64,000 nucleotides of DNA, taken from the NCBI RefSeq assembly GCF_002099425.1, contig NW_018344105.1, forward strand, positions 6,574,501 through 6,638,500, given 5' to 3'. The stretch comes from Phascolarctos cinereus (lineage: Eukaryota; Chordata; Mammalia; Diprotodontia; Phascolarctidae). The notes beneath the pieces are model-generated. The model did not search any database. It was not told the origin of the DNA and worked only from the letters and a program-made list of their open reading frames with translations. The stretch's first letter is position 1; the number at the start of each line of letters is the position of its first letter. A program made the position numbers and the translations under genes. This document shows, in pieces, positions 35,110 to 47,284 of this stretch.

Positions 35110-35660
35110 CTCCTGTGCTCGGCTCCCTGACACTCTATCTGCAGCAGCTGCAGCCGCCGCTGGCAAGGGCTGGAGAGAAGGAGGAGGAGGAGGAGGAGGA
35201 CCCGGCCCGGGCGCCTGGGGCGAGGTGGGGGCCATGGGGGGGGCCGCGGAGGAACTCGGTCGGGTGGAGGGCTTCTGAGCCTGGGCCGGGCGGAGCTCCT
35301 TGGCTAGGCCACAGCTCCAGGGCCGGGCCACAGCTCCAGGGCCGGGCCACAGCTCCAGGGCCCGGCCGCAGCACCCGGGCCCTGGGGGTCGGAGGGGGTC
35401 AGGAGCGCCGAGTCGCCTCGGCTCGCTCCAGCGCCAGCTCCCTTGGGCCTCCGAGCGCCCCACGGCCGCTCGCCGGCGCAGCGCTCGCCGCCTAGACGGC
35501 GCTGTTGCTCGCAGCTTCTGCTGGCGTGGTAGGGCCGCTTTGGCTCCGGATCCCCGTCACGGCCCCGGGAAGGGAGAGCTAGGAAGGAAGAGAGATTTCC
35601 TAAGCTGCGCGGGGCGTTGGAGGCTGGGCGCCTAGCACAGAGATGTTCGACGTCGCGCAC
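35110..35660. promoter_or_regulatory. Second CpG-rich block upstream of FGF16
   Basis: Dense CG dinucleotides (for example 35380-35560) separated from the first island by about 1.1 kb. No transcript or coding exon is evident. It could be a shore of the FGF16 island or a separate promoter. Confidence 0.6.
35305..35365. repeat. GC-rich minisatellite, 19-bp period, three copies
   Basis: ACAGCTCCAGGGCCGGGCC-type units with ACAGCTCCAG at 35311, 35330 and 35349. Confidence 0.9.
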
Positions 35661-35699
35661 ACCACCTGCATCTTCCCTTCATAGGGTTAGACTTGCAAT

Positions 35700-35865
35700 G
35701 GGCCTCAGAGGTAGCAAAGGCCCACCCGCCTCGTTTGATCGGGGCGGGGGTAAGTTTCTGAGGTCCAGCTGAGGGAGACTGAGGTCCAGAAAGATGACTA
35801 GTTCAGGTTTAAACCCAGGTCCAAAGTCTGTGTTCTTTACTCCATACCTCGTTTACCTTGACCTC
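35700..35865 (-). mobile_element. MIR SINE, antisense, degraded
   Basis: 'gagactgaggtccagaaaga', 'tttaaacccaggtccaaagt'. Confidence 0.65.
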
Positions 35866-35867
35866 CA

Positions 35868-36800
35868 GTCAATTCAATAAACATTTTTTAAGCATCCGCT
35901 ATGTGCTACGCGCTATGCTAAATGCTGGGATACCGCCGCCTACCAAAATAGGCGAAAGACCTTCTAATGGGGAGACCACTGTGTACAAACAAGATCTAGC
36001 CAGGATAAATTCGAGGAGTCTCCGAGGGATGGCACTAAAGTTAAGGGAGGACCAGGAAAGACTTCTTGCAGAAGGTGGGGCCTTAGCTGAGACTTGAAGG
36101 AAGGCTGGAGGTAGAGATGAGAAAGGAAAGAATTCGACCCCTGGAGGGGGGGCAGTGGAAATGGTGAGTCTGGCGCAGGGCTGCCAACTAGGCCCTAGAT
36201 TAAGTGAGGCGTGGGAGAAATTCAAAAAACTGGCCCAGCCCTCACAGATTTATAAACTTAACAGAGGACAATCAACACGACTTTATTAAGAGCCCACCGG
36301 GCACCAGGCATAGGGTATTACAAGATGCAAATCCAAGTTTCCCTCAAGGAGCTTATGCTTTACTGAGGGCGGAACAAAGCAGTATGGGAGAAAGTCCATT
36401 AGAGGGACAAAGGGAGGGGGGGAGAGTTCACTGCAGAAGTGAGAAGCAGGAAATAACTAGAAGCTACTCAAGTTCTCCTCGGGTTTTCTCTCCCAATTAA
36501 TGTTGGGACAAGTGTTTGGAAAAGCATTTTTGCAATTATCAACATTACAGTCGACAAACTGTAAGTTCCTGGCTAAGTGCTAAGCATTGGGGATAGAACG
36601 GAAGACCCGAAATGAAAGAGACATTTTAATGGAGGAGACAACATTCAAATTACTGGGCACACAGGAATGGGAGGTGATCTCCAAGGAAAGGGGGTGGGGC
36701 TGGAGGGGGTGGTAGGGTAGGGTGGAAATGAGAAAGGTCTCCCCACCAAGGTGGGATTTGAGCTGATCTGAGGAGAGAGGTTAAGTCCCTTGTCCAGAAT
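35868..36800 (-). mobile_element. Run of antisense L2 3' fragments
   Basis: Three successive antisense L2 tips: 35868-36150 ('ctatgtgctacgcgctatgc', 'aagaaggtggggcc'-type text), about 36245-36470 ('accgggcaccaggcataggg', 'ctcaaggagcttatgcttta') and about 36540-36800 ('taagtgctaagcattgggga'). They may be independent insertions or one rearranged copy. Confidence 0.65.
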
Positions 36801-37109
36801 TACACCACAGGGCCTCTACTCCAAGATGAACCAATACCTCTAGTAATTTTAAAAAGGGATCTGAACCCGTATCTCCCTGACTCCTAAGACTAGCATTATA
36901 GCTCCAGTGCCATACTGCCTATGGTACATCTTGCCACTGGTGATGTGGGGCTGGAGCTCACAAGAAGAGAAAAAGGAACCCAATTACATAAGAGTTTAAG
37001 AGGTGACACCCTTGGGAGAAGGGAGTGGGAGGGATACAGGGAAAAATGTAGGTGATATGAAATCAAGATATCAAACATCTTTTTAAAAAGAAAAGTGAGA
37101 ACTGAATAA

Positions 37110-37260
37110 TATAAAATGCTTTCCTCAGAAGAACCCTCTGAGGTAGCATTTTCATAATCCTTATTTTAATGATTGGAAAACTCAGGCCGGGATAAGTGAA
37201 GTCTGTGTCACAGACTGTATGTATCACGGGCTGGCTTGGAACCCAAGGCTTCCAGTCGCC
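37110..37260 (-). mobile_element. MIR fragment, antisense
   Basis: 'ctgaggtagcattttcataa', 'attggaaaactcaggccggg'. Confidence 0.5.
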
Positions 37261-37985
37261 CAGGCCAGCTTTAGCCGCTGAGCAGCAGAGAGCCTATAGG
37301 GATGAAAATGTTTACCTCAGTGTATCCAGACTTGAATGGTGCTTCCTCCATCTAGGGAGAAGGCAAACCTCCCCCTCCTCCCTCCCCATCCTACTCTTCC
37401 CCCCCACCCTCACCCCACTCGCCCCCCCATCCCTTAGGAGACAGTCTTTTTGAGTTGTTTTGTCTGAAAACAAATTCAGTTTCCCACAGGCTTTTCCGAA
37501 GAGCCTCTCTCGGAACTCAGATTGGCTGGTTCTCCACAGAGAGACCCAGAGGCCATAGCCAGCCCATTCATCCCAAATCACCTTGATGCCCCCCTGAGGC
37601 CTTGGAGGCTGATGACTATGGTTAAAGGATTCAGATTACTAATAGGCGAAAGGTATTGACAAGAATGATAAATATTCAACATTGCCCAAACCACCCTCCC
37701 CCTCCTTTTTCTGAAAACCAATTTAGGGAACGTCTTTATCTTCTTTATCTCCTCTCCCTGGAGCCCTCCAACCTCCCAGGCTAAGCTGAGATCCCATTTG
37801 ATCTAGGCTCTGGGAAGCATTTCCTGGCCCTCCCCCACCCCAGGAATATCCTGTACTCCCCAGGCAGAGTGGGAATCTGCTGGCGTTTCCAAATCCTCTG
37901 GTTCCTCCCCAACCCCCTAAGGAGCACACTCCTGCTTAGGGAGGAGGGCTGCTCTGACTGGATTGATTTTAGGCGAAGGAGACTT
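37261..37985. other. Intergenic stretch, mostly unassigned
   Basis: The part after 37720 may be eroded L2 body. Nothing else is recognised. Confidence 0.4.
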
Positions 37986-37989
37986 GATT

Positions 37990-38260
37990 ATTTCTACTGT
38001 CTCCTGCAGGTCATTTATTTGTGCGGAGCTGTTTCCATGTTGTCTCGATAGTTGGACTGTGATCGCCTGTCTTTTGCCATTCTCTGTGTCCTCCCAGCGC
38101 TTAGCCCAGTGCCTGACACCTAGTAGGTGTTTAATAAACATTTATTGACTGACTAAAAGTAGATCATAAGTTTCTTGGGGGCAGGGACTGTTTCATTTTG
38201 GGCTTTGGAGCCCCTGGGATTAGCTCAGTGCCAGACAAATGCCGGCTGATTGCCTGGACT
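37990..38260 (+). mobile_element. Two L2 3' tips in tandem
   Basis: First tip to about 38160 ('cagtgcctgacacctagtag', 'taataaacatttattgactg'). The second follows at once ('ttcttgggggcagggactgt', 'gctcagtgccagacaaatgc'). Confidence 0.75.
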
Positions 38261-38554
38261 TCTTCACTACACCTGGGTGCAGGCTTTGCATCATGTCTGC
38301 CTAACCCTCTGGGAGTCTGCAATCTAAAAGGAAAACAATATACACAAATCATTTCTTTAAGAACTTGAAGAGTGAAAATCCTTTTAAAAAAGTAATAGGC
38401 ATTTCTGTTCTTCCCCCCCCCCCATTCTCCTCCCTCCCCTCCTTCTCCCCCAAGCTTGTCAGCCAGAGGGCTTTTCTAATTAACCCTGGCTGGATTCTTG
38501 GGTGGACTTCTGGGGAAGGCAAGGAGAGTAGATTGTCACTCTTGGATAACCAGT

Positions 38555-38950
38555 GACACTGGCCTCCTGGCTGGTCCAACAACAAGACACTCGTCTCTCT
38601 GCTCCCAGCATGCTCTCTGGCTGTCCCCCATGCCTGGAATGCTGTCCCTCCTCCACTCTAACTCCTGAACCCCCCAACACCCCCCCCCGGCTTCTTTTGA
38701 GTCCCACCTGAAATCCCACCTTCTCCAGGAAGCCTTCCCCAAGCCCTGTAAATTCCACTGGTTTCCCTCTGTTAATTATGTCTTAATTATCCTGTGTGTA
38801 GGTCGCTTTGTATCTATTTATTTGCATGTTTTCTCCCCCGTTAGGTTGTAAGCTTCTTAAGGACTGGGACTGTCTTTTACCTTTTATCCCCTGCTCTTAA
38901 CACAGTACCAGACACATAATAAGTTATTAATAAATGTTGACTGATTGACC
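38555..38950 (+). mobile_element. L2 LINE 3' end
   Basis: 'ctgtcccccatgcctggaat', 'aggaagccttccccaagccc', 'taagcttcttaaggactggg', 'taataaatgttgactgattg'. Very similar to the copy at 880-1200. Confidence 0.88.
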
Positions 38951-39594
38951 TTAGTAGGACTGCATTTGCTGCTCTGTGCATTAGTAGTGGGCAAGCACTT
39001 TCATATAGTGAATTCTGCTCTCTTTGATAACTGGCAGGAGGGTGAGCAGGACCTTGTAGGTGTCATCTAGGGGTGGGCTGAGGGATGCTCAGCCCCAGGG
39101 AGGATGGCCTGGGGTGGGGGTGGGGATAGGGAATACTGTTTGTCAAGCTCCTAGGTAGAATTTTCAGCTCCTTCTCTACAGCCACTCATTACTTCCTGAT
39201 TTGCTTTCCCTCAGGTTACAGAAGGTGTCTCCTAGGGTTACAATAATGAACATTTATATAGGGCTTAGAAAGCACTTCACATGTTATCTCAGCAGTGGAT
39301 GAGCTTGGTGAAGGGAAAGGAAAAGAGGAGGAGGAACAGGATGGCTGGGCATTGAGCAGCTTTGCAGTCCAGATGGGCTCTGAAATGTTGGGGGGAAGAG
39401 TTGGCACTTTCTCCAGCTCCAAGTGCCCCTCCTTGGGGCTAAGCGATGCCCCAAGGTACCAATGCCAAGCCTGTGCCATAGGAGAGGAAGGAAGAAGTGA
39501 ATAGAAGAGCAAAAGAAAATGAAATTAGAAAACAGAGAAGCGGGCAAGAAAGACATATTTTGAAGAGGAGCTGAGGGCTGTCAGTAGCTGCTGG

Positions 39595-40285
39595 AGGTGC
39601 CACTGAGAGTCAGGAGGCCTGTATTCAAATCCCAGCTCTGCCATTAACTAGCCAGGCAGCCTTGGCAAGTTACTCCTCCACTCTGGGCCTTGGCTTCTTT
39701 CTCACTACAATGAGAATAATAATTCCTGTCCTGGCAAGATACAATAGATGAAAGAGTACAATAAGGCTGCTCATTGGAGCCAAACTATGGAGAATCTGAA
39801 AATCCAGTACTTGGGCCTTCACATTTTGTCCTAGAGGAAATGGGGAGCTCATGAAGCTTTGTGAGCAGAGGAATGACATGGTCAGACTTAGAGCTTTAGA
39901 AAAATGACCTTGGCAGCTGAGTAGAGGATGGACACCGGTTATTAGAGTGTTGCAATAATCTAGGCAAGAGGTGATGAAGGCCTGAACTAAGGTGGAGGCT
40001 GAGTAGAGAGAAAGGGATGGATGTGAGATGTGTAGAGGTGGAAACACAAGATTTGGCAATGGATTCAATATGTGGGGTGAGGGAGAGGGGAGAGTGGAGG
40101 AGGACACCAATATTTCAAGCCTGGGTGTCTGAGAAGATGGTGATGACCTTGACAGAAATGTGGAATTCTGGAAGAGGGGCCAGTTTGGGAAGGAAAGTTA
40201 ATGAGGTCTGTTTTGGACATGTTGAGTTTCAGACTACTCTGTAGAGTTTAAGTGCTTTGTAAACACCAGAGTATTTTATTATTAG
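39595..40285 (+). mobile_element. THER1/MIR SINE split by an antisense L2 piece
   Basis: The SINE body is at 39595-39765 ('gccattaactagccaggcag', 'ctctgggccttggcttcttt'). The expected 3' end reappears at about 40235-40285 ('gtttaagtgctttgtaaaca', 'tattttattattag'). Between them, about 39770-40235, lies antisense L2. Confidence 0.65.
39770..40235 (-). mobile_element. L2 LINE reverse-transcriptase fragment, antisense
   Basis: The minus strand reads STLVQAFITSCLDYCNTLIT, the L2/CR1 motif normally written VxAFITSRLDYCN. Plus-strand landmarks are 'ggaatgacatggtcagactt' and 'gcaataatctaggcaagagg'. Confidence 0.8.
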
Positions 40286-41439
40286 AATCTAGACCACTGC
40301 ATGGGAAACTGCCTCCAGTTTCGATTTGACCACTTTGGCTTCCCAGGGAGATTTCCTTGTGAAACATTCCTGATGGGCCAGAGTCCGTGTAAGGTTCCGG
40401 CTGCTCTCATGCTCTGAGTAGGTCTTTGCCCACAACTGGAGCACCTCTCCTAGGGAGACTCAGTACCCACATGCGGCCACCCTTTCTTCTTTCAGAGGCT
40501 CTTCCATCTGAGTCAGTGAATTGAAAATTAGCTGATGTTTCAGTCCCCCTTCCCCCTTTTCCAGAGATGAAGTACAACCCTGGTCAGCTACTCAGGAGGC
40601 AGCTCAGGCAGCCAGTATTTGGAAAAAATCTTTCACTAAGGTGGAAAATAATGGCATCTGAAATATGCAACTGTGATCATATTATCTCCCTCTGAGCCAT
40701 GTCCCAGGTTTCCATATTTTGGTTTACATTGGCTGCTCCCAGTAACTGTCTGAAGGAGATCAGTCTCCCAGAGACTTGGGCAGATGACTGTTTAAAAGAT
40801 TACAAATGGTCTGTTCAGGATAATTACTCATATGACTTTAGGGAAGTTATAGAAAGAGAATAGAAATTTTCGAGTGTCTGAGAGGCTGTGATATGGAAGA
40901 GCTTTGTTCTGCTTGCCCTACAGGGCAGAACCAGCAGCAGTGGGTAGAGGCTGGAAGGCCGCAGAGATTTAGGCTTGATGTCTGCATACAGGAGTCTGCC
41001 TGGCCAATTGGAGCTCCTTGCTCTGAGCTCAGGAATTGAAGGCTGGGTATCTCGGGCATGTTGTTTAGGGGATTTGGGATCAAGTCGGAGGCGGCCTAGT
41101 GCTGTCTGAAGGCCCTTCTGACTCAGATTCATTGATGAAGGCACAGCTAAAGCCTGGGCTGGCCATCCCATAAATCTGTCATGATGGGACCTCAGCTGCC
41201 TCTGTCTCCTCCATGGCTTGCCCATCTCTAAATGGGCAAGGATTTCTCCCTGGTTCCTGGGTTTTCCTGCAACGAGGTAATGAACCCACCGAGTAGGCCT
41301 AAAGTATTGGGCTTCATACTTTGTGTGATGCTGGAAGTCACTTCCCTTTTCTGGGCCTCCATTGCCTTCTCTTAAATGAGAATCCCTAAGGTCCTTCCAG
41401 CTCAAAATGGTATATTCTTAAATATTTGGTGATTGACTA
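40286..41439. other. Intergenic stretch, mostly unique
   Basis: A degraded MIR lies near 41310-41420. The segment 40500-40830 is AT-balanced and repeat-poor. No gene recognised. Confidence 0.45.
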
Positions 41440-41800
41440 AATCTATGTACTTTTAAGCAGATGACTCCCAACTCTCTGTCTTTAGCCCTTAACTCTCTCA
41501 ATAAACTATATTTTATTGACATCTTTTTTTAACACTGACTAAATTTCCCAGTGTTCCTCTGCCTCCTCCATCAAAGAGTGTCACCCCTTAATCTCTCTCT
41601 TATTTAATCGTATTCCTTTATCTCTAATCTGTCTTCTGAGCTCCAGCCCCAGTCACCAATTGTCTATTGGACCATATATACCACAGACAACCGGATATAC
41701 CATGGGCAGTATGGCGTAGGTGATATAGTGCTGAACTTGGGAGTCAGGGAGACCTGGGTTCAGATCCCTCCTTTGTCACTTACTAGTGGCTAGTAACTAG
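41440..41800 (+). mobile_element. L2 body fragment followed by a MIR
   Basis: 41440-41700 has L2 text ('agatgactcccaactctctg'). 41700-41800 is a MIR ('cttgggagtcagggagacct', 'gggttcagatccctcctttg'). Confidence 0.6.
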
Positions 41801-41949
41801 CCCATCTTCTGCTCTTGAATTGCTTATCTCTTCCTAAGCATCATGCCTTGCCAAACCCCAACCCTGGCTTATTCCCTGCATCTTCCTCCTTAGCTCCTAT
41901 TTGCATATTGCTGAACAGAGCTGCTAATTGAGTTTACTCCAAATTTCTG

Positions 41950-43590
41950 TTATCTAATCTCAACTGGGTCCTCACTGTGGCAAAACAAACATTCTATTCC
42001 TTCCTAATTGATTCACTATCCTGCTCTCCACAGAGTTGTTCCCAAACTTCTCAGCTGTCCTCAAGCTCCCCATGAGGACCTCGCCTCACTGAAAAAACAG
42101 ACCATTCACTGAGAGGTCCCCCTTCTCCACTCCTGCTCATCTCACATCATTCAGACATCTCCCACAATCTCCTCCTTCATTCAGATCTCAAAGGAAGAAA
42201 CCACTCCTTAAAAACCCTCACTTGATGCTACTGTCCCTTCTAGTTATCATCCTATACATCTCCTCCTCTTTGTGGCTATAAACTCCTTGAGAAAGTCATC
42301 TGTGTTGCAAGCCTTCACTTCCTCTCTCTCCTAAACCCTCTACAATATGGCTTCGGACCTCATCATTCAACTCCAAACTTCTTAATGATTTCTCTGTTGC
42401 CGTATCTATGATGATCTTTCTTGGCCTCTCTGTAGCATTGCCACACTGTTGACACCTTTTCCTCCTGCCTACTCTCTCTTCTCCAGGTTTTTGTGACATT
42501 GCTCTCTTTGGAATATTCTCCTACTTGCGTGACCACTCTTTGTCAGTCTCCTTTACTAGATCTTCATCTGGGCCATCCATACTCACTAACCATGGGGGAC
42601 CCCGAGGTTATGTCCTAGGCTCTCTTCTCTTTCTCTCTATCCGAGTTCACTTTGGTGATCTCATGGATTTATTGGCCATCTCCATGCAGATGATTCCCAA
42701 ATCAACCCTAGTCTTTTTTCTGAGCTACAGTCATGGCTTAACAACTGCCCATTGGACATTTCAAACTGGATGTCCTGTAGCCATCTCAAACTCAACATGT
42801 CTAAAACAGAACTCATTATCTTTTCCTCCAAATCCTCCCCTTCCCTGAACTTCCTTATGACGGTCAAGAGCACCATTATCCTCCAAATGGTTGCCAGATC
42901 CAGTCATTTCTACCTTCACGGCATTTCTCAGATGGGCCCCTTTCTGTCCACTCACACAGCTACCACCCTTGTTCCAACCCTCATCACAGTTCATCTCTCC
43001 TCTATTCTAAACCATCCTCCACTCAGCTGCCACAGTGATTTTTCCAAAGAGTAGGTCTGACTTTGTTTCTCCTCCCCCACCCCTGCTCTCCTGTTCTGTG
43101 AGTTCCAGTGGCTCCCTCTTTCCTTCCAAATCAAACACCAGCTCCTCTGCTTGGCTTTTAAAGCCCTTTACAACGTGGCCCCTTTCTACCTTTCTGGTCT
43201 TTGTAGACCTTCCTCTCCTGCACATACTCTGTGGCCTAGCTACCTTGGCTTACTAGCTGATCCTCCCGGAAGATGTCCCGTTTCCTCTTTCTTTGCCTTG
43301 CATGTTCTCCCTCCTGACCTCCTCCTCAGTTTCCCTGCCTTCCTTCAGGCCTCAGCCCATATACTGCCTTCTGGAGGAGGCCTTTTTCTGTGCCTCCTCC
43401 CTGATTTCCCTTCTCTGTGTGCTTCCCGGCTACTTTGCTTAGATTCAATGTCTATCTAGTTATTAACCTGTTATAAAATGTGAGCTCCTTGAGGGCAGGC
43501 ACTGTCTTTCCATTTCTTTGTAGCCTTTGCACTTAGCACTGTGCCTGTTGCATAACCAGGGCTTAAATGCTTGGTGAATGAATAACCACA
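41950..43590 (+). mobile_element. Long L2 LINE, 3' half with reverse-transcriptase remnants
   Basis: Shows MDISNWMSCSHLKLNMSKTE followed by the usual L2 order: 'agtaggtctgactttgtttc', 'tttaaagccctttacaacgt', 'gagctccttgagggcaggca' and a terminal 'ggtgaatgaataacc'. The frame is broken in many places. Confidence 0.82.
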
Positions 43591-43690
43591 GGCAAGTCCT
43601 TTAACTTCCTGGAGCCTCAGTTTACCCATCTGTAAAATGAGGGAGTTGGAGTAAATGGCTTCATTCTGCTGTAAATCTCTGGCAGCCCCT
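43591..43690 (+). mobile_element. MIR fragment
   Basis: 'ggagcctcagtttacccatc', 'tgtaaaatgagggagttgga'. Confidence 0.75.
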
Positions 43691-43699
43691 GTGATCCGT

Positions 43700-44290
43700 G
43701 TTCAAAATGGAGCTCATTCTATTTTCCCTAAAACCCACTTCTCGTCGCTTACCAGTTCCTGTCAGGAAGCACTGCCATCCTTTCAGTCGCCCAGCTTTAC
43801 AGCCTCGGAGTCATCCTGGCCTCTTCCCTCTCTCTCACCGTCCATTTCCAATCAGTTGCCAGGTGTTGTGGTTTCTGCCTCCCAAACATCCCTGGCATCT
43901 GTCTCCTGCTGCATAGCCACAATCCGAGGGTCAGCGCCCATCACCTCTTCCCAGACCATTCACTGTTCTCCCTGCCTCAGCTCTCTCACCTCTCCAATCC
44001 ATCTTCCCTACAAAGCTGCCACATTGATATTCCTAAACCCAGTCACATGGCTATAGCCTAGTAATCCTAGTAATATGACTATATTACTCCCTTCTTCTAG
44101 AAGCTTCAGTGGAGAAAATTTCAGTTCCTTCCCTGTTTGGCATTTAAAGGCCTCCACGATATGGCTTCAACCCAGCTTTCTAGCCTGATTTCACGTTATC
44201 TTCCTTCCCCTTAAGTATTCTACAGTCAAGGCAAATTGACTTACTGCTGTTCCCTGTGTATGACATTCCAAGTCATTCTTTTAACCCCAT
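43700..44290 (+). mobile_element. L2 LINE fragment
   Basis: 'aaatggagctcattctattt', 'ctcggagtcatcctggcctc', 'aaaggcctccacgatatggc'. A second L2 body next to the previous one. Confidence 0.78.
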
Positions 44291-44329
44291 CCTCCTCTCT
44301 GAGAGCACTTGGGTGGCTGGTGAGGCAGC

Positions 44330-44730
44330 CTAATGGGGAGCCAACATGCAGGCCACTATGGTACCAACACTATGGTACCATTGTGTAGACACAATGATTA
44401 ATTGGAGATGGTCCACAGAAGGAAGGCACTAGAAATAGGGGAGGTGGGGAAAGGCTTCCTGTAGAAGGTGGGATTTCAGTTGGGATTTAAAGGAAGCCAA
44501 GAGGTAGAGATGAGGAAGGAGAATGAGGCTGAAAAGAGCAGGCCAGCCAGAGATGATAGGGTCTTAGAGTTGTTGGATCCTTAGGTATCATGTAGTCTAA
44601 CCTCCTCGGTTTGCTGGGGAGGAACTGAGCTCATGAAGAAGTGACTTTCCCAAGCTCACACAGGTGGTAAAGGGTGGAAGGACACTTGAACTCAGGTCCT
44701 CTGACTCCAAGGCCCCTTCTGCAATATTTC
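44330..44730 (-). mobile_element. Antisense L2 then antisense MIR
   Basis: 44330-44560 is L2 ('aaaggcttcctgtagaaggt', 'gggatttaaaggaagccaag'). 44560-44730 is MIR ('gtgactttcccaagctcaca', 'gaactcaggtcctctgactc'). Confidence 0.75.
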
Positions 44731-44739
44731 TAGGCTTTG

Positions 44740-45435
44740 CTGCCTCACTGACTCTCTTATAGCATCCCCACCCCCCCAGGTCAGGGCACAGAGGGGACTG
44801 AGTAGTGGAGGAGAAGGAGAAAACCCATTGGCTGAGAACTATGTGTGTCTTGTCGTCCCCCCCCCATCCCATCCCCTGCCCCCACCATGAATTTGTATCT
44901 GTCTGGTCAGTCTTGCATGTTCTGCAGTGACACGGAGCAAAAAGCTTCCTTTGTCTGTATCCTGCTCCTCCTGGGGGTCTGCAGGCCATGGGGGATAATG
45001 AGCCATTTATTCTGCTCGGCCCTTCACATCAGGCGGCAGGTGATGACATTTCGGGACATGATCCCTGGAATGTGGCTCCAGCCCTGGCCCCCTCTCAGCT
45101 AGGTCTCTGTGTGAATGTGTGCGGCTGGGAACAGGGGTCTCTGGTGATTTGTGACTTGGGGGGGATGGTGTGCGCAATTGTGTATGAGCACAGGGGCAGG
45201 AGGAGAGAGCCTTGTTCCTTATTGCATCTGGGAGGATAGGTGTGGAAGAGCAGGTGGGGGGGGGGGAGCTGACTGCTCTGTGCTGGTGTACCAGTGATAG
45301 ATGGTCCAAGTCTGTGTGTTTGAGGGGGTTGGGAACTTGGGTGAATTTCCCTGGAGTCTCAGCAAATTTTCAGGAACAATGCTCTATGTTAAGAGGAAGC
45401 TGGTTGACAAAAGCCAGCTTATGAAATGATGATTA
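44740..45435. other. Intergenic stretch, unique
   Basis: Contains poly-C/poly-G runs (44858, 45257). The segment 44880-45110 is repeat-poor and might be conserved. No gene recognised. Confidence 0.4.
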
Positions 45436-45439
45436 TGGG

Positions 45440-45570
45440 ATCCTAGGCCCCTAATAGAATACCTTAGTCCCACCCCTTTCATTTTACAGATGAAGAAACT
45501 AAGGCTCTAGAGAGGTAATATGGCTTGTTGAGGTCACACAGCAAGTGAGTGTCAGAATCCTGTCCCTTTG
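45440..45570 (-). mobile_element. MIR SINE, antisense
   Basis: 'attttacagatgaagaaact', 'gaggtcacacagcaagtgag'. Confidence 0.8.
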
Positions 45571-45574
45571 TATC

Positions 45575-45835
45575 TGATTGCTGTTCAGTCCTGTCTGACT
45601 CTCTGTGACCCCATTTGGGGTTTTCTTAGCAAAGATCCTGGAGTGGTTTGCCATTGCCTTCTCCAGCCCATTTTACAGATGAGGAAACTGAGATAAACAG
45701 AGTGAAGTGACTTACCCAAGGTTACATAGCTGGTAAGTGTCTGAGGTTAGATTTAAACTCAGATTTTCCTGACTCCAGCCTCAGCAAAATCCATCCACTG
45801 GGCTACCAAGTGGTTCCCTATTTTAAAGAAAAGGC
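45575..45835 (-). mobile_element. CORE-SINE with RTE/BovB-like tail, antisense
   Basis: The plus strand shows the tail first ('tgctgttcagtcctgtctga', 'ctctgtgaccccatttgggg', 'ctggagtggtttgccattgc') and then the SINE body ('cagatgaggaaactgagata', 'cttacccaaggttacatagc'). It is the mirror image of the copy at 14572-14835. Confidence 0.85.
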
Positions 45836-46009
45836 TCCTATAATCTAGTTCCCACTGACTTTTCTAGCCTCATTTCCTACTCTGCCTCTTCATGAAGGGT
45901 GGGATTCAAACCCAGGCCTCACAACCCTTAAGTCTTGTGGTCTTTCTACACTCTACCACAGTTACCACCAGACTCAGCCCCTTACCACCTGGGCCTTCCC
46001 TTCACATCC

Positions 46010-47280
46010 ATTCCTAGAAGGAAAACCCAGTTGTGTATAAACCATGGCCCAGAACTGAAGCTTGCTGTTTACATGGACCAGCTTCAATGTTAGAGAGGAC
46101 ATTTCCTGAACCGTATCTTCTTTCACTTTATGGCAAATCAGTCCCACCTTCTCTTGGGACTTACAGATGCACAGCCTCGTCCTTGGTTGGGGCTTCCCTG
46201 GAAGGAAGACACATGTGGGCTTGCTAGAGAGCCATTCCCCCTTCCCACAAGGCCTTTGCAGGTGCAGAGCCCGTGGTGGTAGTAGAGAGAAAGGCCCGAA
46301 TGTGCTTCTCCATCTGATGGCTCAGTCCTTTGCTGTGTCTTGAGCCCTAGGCCTACTGGCAGCTTATCTTTTCTCTAAGAACTCAGCTATTGCTCAGGTA
46401 CTACTCTGAGCCTTCTACATCCCGGCTCCATCCATGGCTATATTTCCACGGCCTCCACAGCTTGGGCCATCTCTAGGGTTATCTGGTTCCCCTTCAGGGT
46501 GTTGCTGTCCTGGCTACTGAACAAGTCCAGCCTCCTCAGGCCTTGGGCCTCTCTTGATTAGTGGCCTCGGGCGGGAGGCAGCAGAGGCTGAGGTCACCCA
46601 GCTTGAGATGAAATGACAGTATCACTACTTGGCGACCCTTAAAACAGCCGCTCTCAGGGCTGGATTTTGAAATTGGGCAGCTTACCCCCAGGGTTGTGTA
46701 ATTCAAAGCAATGACCGAGAAGATATTTGTCCAACTGGGGCTCGCTCCTGAGCAGAACATGGAGCAAGGCCCAGATGGTTTAAGGGTGGGCCCAGAGTTG
46801 ATGTTTTCCCTTAATATGACATCTTCTAGAGAGGTTAAGAGCTCAGTGTGCTCAAGTGTTCTGGCGATTTCCAAAGTAGATTGACCCCCCCCCCCCCCTT
46901 GAAGGCCCTAGCCTTGGGGAAGCTATGATATAGAGAGAAGGAATCCAATGCAAAGGACTCAGCCTCCCAAATGGGATGATTTTTTTTGGGGGGGGGGAGT
47001 GGGGAGGAGTTTACAGTAAGCCACTGAAACTTCCCTTCTCTCCTGCTGGGGTTACAGGGTTGGGTCATACAAGGTGCTAGATAACCCAGCTAGGATACAG
47101 CTAGAACACCGGCTTTACAGAAAGGATGATCTAGCTCACTGCTCCTGATTTTGAAAAGGGGGGAACTGAGGGCCAGAGAAGTTAAATATCTGTATGAAAT
47201 ACATCATCATAAAAACAACAACAAATACTAATAACTTGCATTTCAATAGGTCTTTAAGGCTTGCAAAACTCTTTAAAGGT
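46010..47280. other. Intergenic stretch, unassigned
   Basis: No gene seen. It has homopolymers C14 (46885-46898) and a T-run/G-run junction near 46981-46998. Confidence 0.45.
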
Positions 47281-47284
47281 GCCA

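Noticed and set aside
35080-35660. Possible gene in the second CpG block
   Set aside because: Open frames on both strands are produced by high GC and the 19-bp minisatellite. I see no homology or convincing exon boundaries.
42525-44056. Several 90-130 codon open frames with leucine/serine-rich products
   Set aside because: They lie in L2 fossils, including the reverse-transcriptase remnant LKLNMSKTEL. They are not host genes.
46885-46998. C14 run and T/G homopolymer pair as a functional motif
   Set aside because: Isolated homopolymers in otherwise plain intergenic DNA; more likely slippage products and weak points for assembly.
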